A DNA stretch of 41,827 nt from Cyanobacteria bacterium MH1_Bin12 (GTDB taxonomy: Bacteria > Cyanobacteriota > Cyanobacteriia > Cyanobacteriales > Cyanobacteriaceae). A program made the translations under genes and the position numbers. This document shows positions 35,663 to 41,827 of the stretch, one piece after another. Numbering within the stretch: the first letter of the stretch is position 1; each line of letters begins with the position of its first letter. The DNA is taken from positions 1-41,827 of the forward strand of contig JAALKG010000006.1 in NCBI GenBank assembly GCA_011088145.1, given 5' to 3'. The notes under the pieces were generated by a model. The model saw only the letters and a program-made list of their open reading frames with translations, made no database searches and was not told where the DNA came from.

Positions 35663-37078
35663 TTGAGTATGGTCATTCACAAATTTAACTCCTTCAGACG
35701 TTATACCCCTCCCACTTGTACTTTAGAAATTTATCATCCTCAACCATTTTGGGGGAGATGGCGTTCTCAATCTTTTCCTCCTCTATTCAGTTTTCAATTA
35801 CATTTTGACGATCCTCGATTAGCTAAAGATAGTAAAATTAGTATAATTGGCGATCGAGATTTACTAGAAAAATTGAGAATCAAAGTCGAAGAATATATTA
35901 ATCAGTATTTAGAAAATCCGAGTTTGACAAGCACCAACGCATCATCGGAAATACCAGTAAAAGACAGCGATAAAATTATCCACTTCAGCAGACAGTCAGA
36001 CCATAATCATCTGTTGTATTATCAATCCTTTGAACCTCACCCTGAAACCATCGAAGTTGTTTTAAATAATACTCAACTTTTTGATTTGGTAAATGCTCTA
36101 GAAGCTTATCATCAAGATGCCACAAAAGTTATCAGCAAACCCATCAAACGACCTATCTCCATCGGAACAGGTATTGCTTTAACAGCCATGGTTGGAACTG
36201 TTAGTGGTTTTTTTTGGTGGCGTTATCAAGAAAATATTGCGACAACAACAGTAGAAGATAATCCTCAATCATCAATCGACAAATATCAGAAAAATATTCA
36301 AGCAGTTATTCCTCCATCACTGATAGATTCAGAGGCAATACCGAAGATAATTGTACCAAAAATACCTCCAGAATTGCTTAATCAGAAAGCTTTAGTACCT
36401 CCAACCCCTGTTTCACCAGATATTGTAACTGATTTACCTCTTTCAAATCGGACAAAAACGAAGACTACCAAAAATTTTCTCGCCATCAACTTTGAATCAT
36501 CTCCCTCTTCTAAAAGTAGTAATCAAAATGACCCCCAAATTAGTCATCAAGATAACTCGATTATGAAGACTATTAATCCTGATTTTGTCGCCTATCATCA
36601 ACCCGACAAATTAAACAAAGAAACTCAAGATTTACCATCAAGTCTTCCTTCTTTACCAAAATTATCTTCTTCTAACCTTCAGCAAAATCCTGATACTGTT
36701 ACACAAATAAATGACAATGTATCGATTAACAATAGTGACAATAAAATAAATTTACAGCAAAATTTTGATAGCTCCAATCCATCTATTCTGGCTAAACAAG
36801 TTCGTCAAGATATTTCTGGAGAAGTTAAAGAATATTTCCAAGATAAGTGGCAACCTCCTGAAAATTTGAAACAAAGTATTGAATATCGACTTCAGGTATC
36901 AGAAAATGGAGCATTGACCAAAATTACTCCAGTTGGACAGCTTGCTTCTGTATTTTTAGAGCAAGTACCTATTGCTTCAACCGATGAAATCATTACCTCT
37001 TCTTTTACTCAAATATCTTCTGCTACTATCAGATTGATTCTTTCTCCCAATGGAGGGGTACAAACTTTTGCTGAATAG
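35663..37078 (+). CDS. DUF4335 domain protein with a membrane helix
   Basis: A 471-residue protein. The N-terminal DUF4335 domain (about 1-150) begins FNSFRRYTPPTCTLEIYHPQ and PFWGRWRSQSFPPLFSFQL. One transmembrane helix lies near 170-185 (GIALTAMVGTVSGFFWW). A long low-complexity, Ser/Pro/Asn-rich segment (about 190-390) follows. The C-terminal part (about 390-470) resembles a small conserved domain (VRQDISGEVKEYFQDKW). Function is unknown. It starts at ATG 35663; an earlier in-frame start is excluded by stops. Confidence 0.82.
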   Translation: MSMVIHKFNSFRRYTPPTCTLEIYHPQPFWGRWRSQSFPPLFSFQLHFDDPRLAKDSKISIIGDRDLLEKLRIKVEEYINQYLENPSLTSTNASSEIPVKDSDKIIHFSRQSDHNHLLYYQSFEPHPETIEVVLNNTQLFDLVNALEAYHQDATKVISKPIKRPISIGTGIALTAMVGTVSGFFWWRYQENIATTTVEDNPQSSIDKYQKNIQAVIPPSLIDSEAIPKIIVPKIPPELLNQKALVPPTPVSPDIVTDLPLSNRTKTKTTKNFLAINFESSPSSKSSNQNDPQISHQDNSIMKTINPDFVAYHQPDKLNKETQDLPSSLPSLPKLSSSNLQQNPDTVTQINDNVSINNSDNKINLQQNFDSSNPSILAKQVRQDISGEVKEYFQDKWQPPENLKQSIEYRLQVSENGALTKITPVGQLASVFLEQVPIASTDEIITSSFTQISSATIRLILSPNGGVQTFAE

Positions 37079-37129
37079 TCTGGAGAATTTAGAATTTAGA
37101 ATGCAGAAATTTAAGAATCCACAATCCAC

Positions 37130-37207
37130 ATGACTTTTATCCCTCAAAACAAAATTGATGCTTTAGTACCTTGGCTTAGATTAGAATGGAAGGTTGAAGC
37201 AAATTAA
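37130..37207 (+). other. Possible 25-residue ORF
   Basis: ATG at 37130 to TAA at 37205-37207, encoding MTFIPQNKIDALVPWLRLEW and a short end. It could be a remnant or a leader upstream of leuS. I see no clear ribosome-binding site. Low confidence. Confidence 0.25.
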
Positions 37208-37237
37208 ATATTATATATAATAATCAAGAAATTTCTT

Positions 37238-39847
37238 ATGCAATCCCCTTATCAACCCAGTGATATTGAATCCAAATGGCAGAAACAATGGTCAGACACT
37301 GGCTTATACGATACAGAAGAAAATAAAGAAAAACCTAAATATTATGCCCTTTCCATGTTTCCCTACCCTTCAGGAAAATTACACATGGGACATGTTCGCA
37401 ATTATGTAATTACCGACGTTATTGCTCGTTTCAAGAGAATGCAAGGACATCGTGTTTTACATCCTATGGGTTGGGATGCCTTTGGTTTGCCCGCAGAAAA
37501 TGCCGCTATCAACAGAGGAATTCCCCCTGCAAAATGGACTTATGAAAACATAGCCCAAATGCGATCGCAACTAAAAGAATTAGGACTTTCCATCGATTGG
37601 AGTAAAGAATTTGCTACCTGTTCACCCGAATATTATCAATGGACACAATGGTTATTCTTACAATTTTTAGATGCCCGATTGGCTTATCAAAAAGAAGCCG
37701 CAGTCAACTGGGATCCTATTGACCAAACTGTTCTAGCTAATGAGCAAGTCGATGCAGATGGTTATTCGTGGCGTAGTGGTGCCAAAGTAGAACGCAAATT
37801 GTTAAGACAATGGTTTTTCAAAATTACTGATTATGCCGAACAACTTTTACAAGATTTAGATAAATTGGATGGTTGGCCAGAAAGAGTCAAAACCATGCAG
37901 GAAAACTGGATTGGTAAATCTGTTGGTGCTTATTTAGAATTCCCCATTGTTGGTAGGGAAGAAAAAGTTGCTGTTTTTACTACTCGCCCCGATACGGCTT
38001 ATGGTGTTACCTATGTCGTCCTCGCCCCTGAACATCCTTTAACCCCAATTGTTACCACTGCGGAGAATAAAGACAAAGTGGAAGTTTTTATTGCTAAAGT
38101 TAGTCAAGAAAGTGAAATCGATCGCACTGCCGACGACAAACCAAAGCGAGGTACAATCACAGGTGGTAAAGCCATTAATCCCTTCACAAATGAAGAAATA
38201 CCAATCCTGATTGCTGACTATGTCTTATATGAATATGGTACAGGTGCGGTAATGGGTGTACCTGCTCACGATACCAGAGATTTTAAATTTGCTAAGGAAA
38301 ATAACTTACCCATCAAAGTGGTAATTTCTCCTGATGATAGTGATGAGGGTGATGTTTGTTTACTCGAAGCCTATACCGAAGCGGGTACGATGATCAACTC
38401 TGGTGGCTTTAATGGAATGAAGTCAGTTAAAGGCAAAGAAGCAATTATCAGTTATGCTGAAGATCAAGGTTATGGTCAAAAACGAATTCAGTACCGCCTT
38501 CGAGACTGGTTAATCTCCCGTCAACGTTATTGGGGATGTCCGATTCCTGTAATTCATTGCGATGACTGTGGTGGAGTACCTGTACCTGAATCAGATTTAC
38601 CAGTCAAACTACCCGAACAAGTTGAATTTAGTGGTAGGGGGCCTTCTCCTCTTGCAAAAATGGGCGACTGGGTTAATGTTCCTTGTCCCAAATGTGGTAA
38701 ACCTGCCAAACGGGAAACCGACACTATGGACACTTTTATCGACTCTTCATGGTATTTTTTACGTTATACCGATGCCAACAACGAAGATGAAGTATTTACA
38801 CTTGATTGTGTTAATGATTGGATGGGGGTGGATCAGTATGTAGGTGGCATAGAACATGCTATATTACACTTGCTTTATTCTCGTTTTTTCACCAAGGTAG
38901 TTAGAGATAGAGGACTAGTAAATTGTGATGAACCTTTTAACCGTCTTTTGACTCAGGGAATGGTACAAGGTTTAACTTACAAAAGTATCAAACATAAGAA
39001 AAAATTTGTTATTCCTGATAACGTAGAAACCAAAGAAGAGACTAACGATAAAGATGAAGTTATCACTACTTACTATGAAAAAGAAACAGGTGATCAATTA
39101 GAACTTGTTTATGAAAAACTGTCTAAATCGAAGTTTAATGGAGTTGATCCTGAAATTGTTTTAGGTAAATATGGTGCAGACACTGCCAGAATGTTCATTT
39201 TGTTTAAAGCACCTCCTGAAAAAGATTTAGAATGGCAAGATGCTGATGTGGAAGGACAGTATCGCTTTTTGAATCGAGTATGGTTATTAACTAACGAATT
39301 TATTGATAATGCTGATTCTGCCAAGGATAAAACTTTTGAGAAAAGTAAGTTAAATAAAGCTGAAAAAGACTTGAGAAGAGCGATTCATATTGCTATCAAG
39401 GAAATAAGCGAAGATTTAAACGGTGATTATCAATTTAATACTGCTGTGTCAGAGTTGATGAAGTTAAGTAATGCTTTAAGGGATTGTAAAGCAAAAAACT
39501 CTCCTGTTTATCGTGAAGGTGTAGAAACTTTAATAATATTACTTGCACCTTTTGCACCTCATTTATGCGAAGAGTTATGGCATAAATTGGCTAACAAAGA
39601 ATCAGTACATACTCAAAGTTGGTTAGCTGTTGATGAAACGGCTTTAGTTGTGGATGAAATTACTTTGGTGATTCAGATTATGGGTAAAACTAGAGGCACA
39701 ATTTCTGTACCTGCTTCTTCGAGTAAAGATGAACTAGAAAAATTTGCCCGTGAGTCTGAAGTTGCCCAAAAATATATTGTTGGTAAAGAAGTGAAAAAAG
39801 TTATTGTTGTACCTGGTAAGTTAGTCAACTTTGTTGTACCTAAATAG
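37238..39847 (+). CDS. leuS: Leucyl-tRNA synthetase
   Basis: An 869-residue class I aminoacyl-tRNA synthetase. The HIGH-type motif is HMGHVRNYV (about residue 49). The CP1 editing domain includes [20 protein letters not shown]. The zinc-type cysteine region is [13 protein letters not shown] and CPKCGKPA. The KMSKS-type loop is KLSKSKFNG (about 627), preceded by a charged insertion of about 35 residues. The C-terminal anticodon-binding and LeuRS domains follow. All catalytic parts are present, and length is usual for bacterial/cyanobacterial LeuRS. Confidence 0.97.
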   Translation: MQSPYQPSDIESKWQKQWSDTGLYDTEENKEKPKYYALSMFPYPSGKLHMGHVRNYVITDVIARFKRMQGHRVLHPMGWDAFGLPAENAAINRGIPPAKWTYENIAQMRSQLKELGLSIDWSKEFATCSPEYYQWTQWLFLQFLDARLAYQKEAAVNWDPIDQTVLANEQVDADGYSWRSGAKVERKLLRQWFFKITDYAEQLLQDLDKLDGWPERVKTMQENWIGKSVGAYLEFPIVGREEKVAVFTTRPDTAYGVTYVVLAPEHPLTPIVTTAENKDKVEVFIAKVSQESEIDRTADDKPKRGTITGGKAINPFTNEEIPILIADYVLYEYGTGAVMGVPAHDTRDFKFAKENNLPIKVVISPDDSDEGDVCLLEAYTEAGTMINSGGFNGMKSVKGKEAIISYAEDQGYGQKRIQYRLRDWLISRQRYWGCPIPVIHCDDCGGVPVPESDLPVKLPEQVEFSGRGPSPLAKMGDWVNVPCPKCGKPAKRETDTMDTFIDSSWYFLRYTDANNEDEVFTLDCVNDWMGVDQYVGGIEHAILHLLYSRFFTKVVRDRGLVNCDEPFNRLLTQGMVQGLTYKSIKHKKKFVIPDNVETKEETNDKDEVITTYYEKETGDQLELVYEKLSKSKFNGVDPEIVLGKYGADTARMFILFKAPPEKDLEWQDADVEGQYRFLNRVWLLTNEFIDNADSAKDKTFEKSKLNKAEKDLRRAIHIAIKEISEDLNGDYQFNTAVSELMKLSNALRDCKAKNSPVYREGVETLIILLAPFAPHLCEELWHKLANKESVHTQSWLAVDETALVVDEITLVIQIMGKTRGTISVPASSSKDELEKFARESEVAQKYIVGKEVKKVIVVPGKLVNFVVPK

Positions 39848-39900
39848 AGTTTGGGAAAAAAAGTATCGCACTTATGCCCCTTGAATCCTCCAACTTTGGG

Positions 39901-40066
39901 CAGAGCTGTTTTATTCTCCAATTTGCGGTGAAGACAAGGTTATCGGTAATAGGTTTTGACGAAAAATGACGAAAATCAAATTTTTATCTACTTCTAAAAA
40001 ACCTAGAGCCTAAAATTTACCTAAGCTTTATCCTTTAAATTTATCAAAGAATTTAAAACAGCCTCG
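39901..40066. mobile_element. MITE-like element, copy 2
   Basis: 166 bp with inverted ends related to AGCTGTTTTA/TTAAAACAGCC. It shares its interior with copy 1. An 11-bp direct repeat CCAACTTTGGG flanks it (39890-39900 and 40067-40077), which may be a target duplication, or the element may have landed within a CCCCCAA/TTGGGGG-type repeat. Confidence 0.78.
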
Positions 40067-40099
40067 CCAACTTTGGGGGACTTTTTTGTGTAACGTCGG

Positions 40100-41734
40100 T
40101 TAAAAAGTAAAAGTTGTACGAATTGTACCAATTACTAAAGCATTATTTCGATCGTCATTACCCGGATTCGTCACCAAAACAACCCCTGGAGTGATAGAAA
40201 TATTATCACTCACAGCATATTCATAAAAAGCTTCTACATGAAAAGAAATATCATCATCGTCTAACCTATCTCCATTCACTCTGACATCAGAATCAGTCTG
40301 CCAAGGTTGCATGCCAATAATTAAACCTCCCCTATTACCTTCTTTGAATAAATCAGGTAAACCCAGAGTTGCCGCCCAATAGAAAAAGTCCGAATTACCA
40401 CCAGATAGGACATCTTGACCGTTAAAATCATCGAAGGTTTCGACATTAGAATATCCACCCCATGCACCCAAGACCACTTTTTCGCTTAGTTTCCATGAAG
40501 CCGTTAAAGCATAGGTGTTATGGACAGTATCAGCATCAGTATCATCAAGGAAAGAACCAAATTCTTCACTATTTGCTGCGATCGCAGAAGTATTGTACCC
40601 ATGACCATAGGCAAAAGCAATACCAATATTATCATTAGGATAATAACCGATTTGTCCTAAAACACCATAAGCCCCATTAAATAGACCATTACCGTTACTA
40701 GGATCACTGCCGTCAGGTGCTAAATAACCTAAACTCCAACCAAATTTACCTGTTTTTCCTTCTATCGCTAAACCAGCACCTTCTCCTTCATAATAGACAA
40801 AATTACGAGTACCAAAGGCAGACAATGCACCACTACCGCCGTCACCATCTAAGATACTTAAAGTGTTGGTAAAGTCATCGAAAGCACCACCGACTGCTTC
40901 TACCCAAAGAGTAATATTGTCATTGATAGGAAAGTTATAGTTTAATACTTCTACCCCCAGATCATTATCCTCATCTTGATCAAAAGCTAAATCTGCTTGA
41001 GGTGTACCAGCTTCTCCACCAAAACCAACAATGTTACCTGTGGCTAAACGAGTGAATAACATATCCTTGCCAGTAAAGCTAGTTTCTAATTCTAAACGAA
41101 CTCGATCGCCTAATACTGGTACTCTATCGATATCCTCTGTACCACCATTTTTTTCCCCACCAAGTACCGAACTAAAAGCTAAAACGACTTCTCCACTTAA
41201 CTTCGTAGTCGTCGAAAATTGATTATCTTCTAAGAAAGCAACTCTACCTTCTAGGTTGTCAACTCTAGCACCTAAAGCCGCTAACTCAGCTTCAAATTCT
41301 TTCATTAAGCGTTGCAGTTTGGCGATATCTTCTTTTAAAACAGCTTCACTCGCAGCGATAAGACGTTCCATTTGTTGCATACAAGCATTCAAACCTGCGG
41401 CGAATTCGTTACGACTTAAAGCACGATTTCCTTTAAAAGTTCTATTTGGATAACCCAAAATACATCCATAACGCTCGACCAAACTTCTTAAAGCTTCGTA
41501 AGACCAATCTGCAGGAGATACATCTGATAATTGCGATACCGAAGTAATTTGAGATAATGATCTGCTGTTTTTATAGTTATCTATCTGCCCCAATACTTCT
41601 TCAATAACTTGGGCGGAAGCCAAATTAGGAATAAAAACCAAAGTTAAACTACCTCCCACAATAGCAATTTGTTTCCACATTTGTCTTTTCATATTATTCC
41701 TCAATGTTTTATTCATAAAATCAAAATTATACAA
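40100..41734 (-). CDS. SLH-domain carbohydrate porin (OprB-like)
   Basis: An outer-membrane porin of the cyanobacterial Som/OprB group, 544 residues. The signal peptide lies near residues 15-42 (KQIAIVGGSLTLVFIP, cleavage after ASA); the true start may be M7 or M15. The SLH domain (about 65-125) has LSDVSPADWSYEALRSLVER and LSRNEFAAGLNACM and anchors to peptidoglycan. A coiled coil follows (about 125-170). The rest is a beta barrel ending in Phe (IGTIRTTFTF), as in porins. It takes up sugars or ions across the outer membrane. It converges with leuS. Confidence 0.92.
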   Translation of the reverse strand: MYNFDFMNKTLRNNMKRQMWKQIAIVGGSLTLVFIPNLASAQVIEEVLGQIDNYKNSRSLSQITSVSQLSDVSPADWSYEALRSLVERYGCILGYPNRTFKGNRALSRNEFAAGLNACMQQMERLIAASEAVLKEDIAKLQRLMKEFEAELAALGARVDNLEGRVAFLEDNQFSTTTKLSGEVVLAFSSVLGGEKNGGTEDIDRVPVLGDRVRLELETSFTGKDMLFTRLATGNIVGFGGEAGTPQADLAFDQDEDNDLGVEVLNYNFPINDNITLWVEAVGGAFDDFTNTLSILDGDGGSGALSAFGTRNFVYYEGEGAGLAIEGKTGKFGWSLGYLAPDGSDPSNGNGLFNGAYGVLGQIGYYPNDNIGIAFAYGHGYNTSAIAANSEEFGSFLDDTDADTVHNTYALTASWKLSEKVVLGAWGGYSNVETFDDFNGQDVLSGGNSDFFYWAATLGLPDLFKEGNRGGLIIGMQPWQTDSDVRVNGDRLDDDDISFHVEAFYEYAVSDNISITPGVVLVTNPGNDDRNNALVIGTIRTTFTF

Positions 41735-41827
41735 ATAAATTAATACTTTTGTCTGCTTGTCTGTTCATCTGAAGAGAAAATATCTCACAATGACCGATCA
41801 CTTTGGTATCGGTAGAATGAAATTAAT

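Overview
The window looks like a chromosomal segment of an AT-rich cyanobacterium. The evidence is dense HIP1 octamers (GCGATCGC), cyanobacterial heptanucleotide repeats, a cyanobacterial set of housekeeping genes (cdsA, menC, lnt, nadC, a Ski2-type helicase, leuS, an SLH/OprB-type porin) and long AT-rich spacers. I would place it near the Geminocystis/Cyanobacterium/Cyanothece-like unicellular lineages, but the genus is a guess.

Layout. 0-13.8 kb is mostly core or conserved: a bifunctional-nuclease (BFN) protein, a DNA-phosphorothioation-associated methyltransferase-like protein, cdsA, a GH116 glucosylceramidase, lnt, a frameshifted hypothetical gene, a decayed PA14/calcium-binding-type gene, menC and a MASE1 hybrid histidine kinase. 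About 14.0-29.35 kb is an accessory island. 29.36-41.8 kb returns to core: tRNA-Thr(CGT), nadC, the helicase, an SRPBCC protein, DUF4335, leuS and a porin, with two copies of a MITE-like element.

The island is the notable part. It starts with a tight minus-strand operon: truncated AAA-like gene, IS remnant, vWA, FHA, PP2C phosphatase, Ser/Thr kinase fused to an FGE/C-type-lectin-like domain. A YefM-YoeB toxin-antitoxin pair follows, then a second kinase-FGE fusion, a coiled-coil gene, and a diversity-generating retroelement (DGR): avd, a DGR-type reverse transcriptase and a 120-nt template repeat (TR). Two variable repeats (VRs) lie at the 3' ends of FGE-domain genes. VR1 differs from the TR at 16 positions, 15 of them TR adenines. 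VR2, about 4 kb away in the intact kinase-FGE gene, differs at 22 positions, 18 of them adenines. Both VRs, but not the TR, are followed about 52 nt downstream by a 6-bp-stem, 4-nt-loop GC hairpin. The island ends with a truncated radical-SAM activase-like gene and an FHA-winged-helix regulator.

The likely logic is this. DGR mutagenesis diversifies the ligand-binding face of a C-type-lectin-like sensor fused to a kinase. Kinase output is read by FHA proteins and reversed by PP2C, with AAA/vWA partners as effectors or scaffolds. The system is now partly decayed: the reverse transcriptase has an in-frame TGA after its catalytic motif, the VR1 gene has lost most of its kinase, and the AAA and vWA genes were cut by an ISAs1-type remnant.

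At the island edge next to tRNA-Thr there is a sequence closely resembling the end of a type V-K CRISPR-associated (Tn7-like) transposon. A related motif in inverted orientation lies at the other edge, near 14.03 kb. I infer that the conflict/DGR island may have been cargo of such an element; no transposition or cas genes are in the window.
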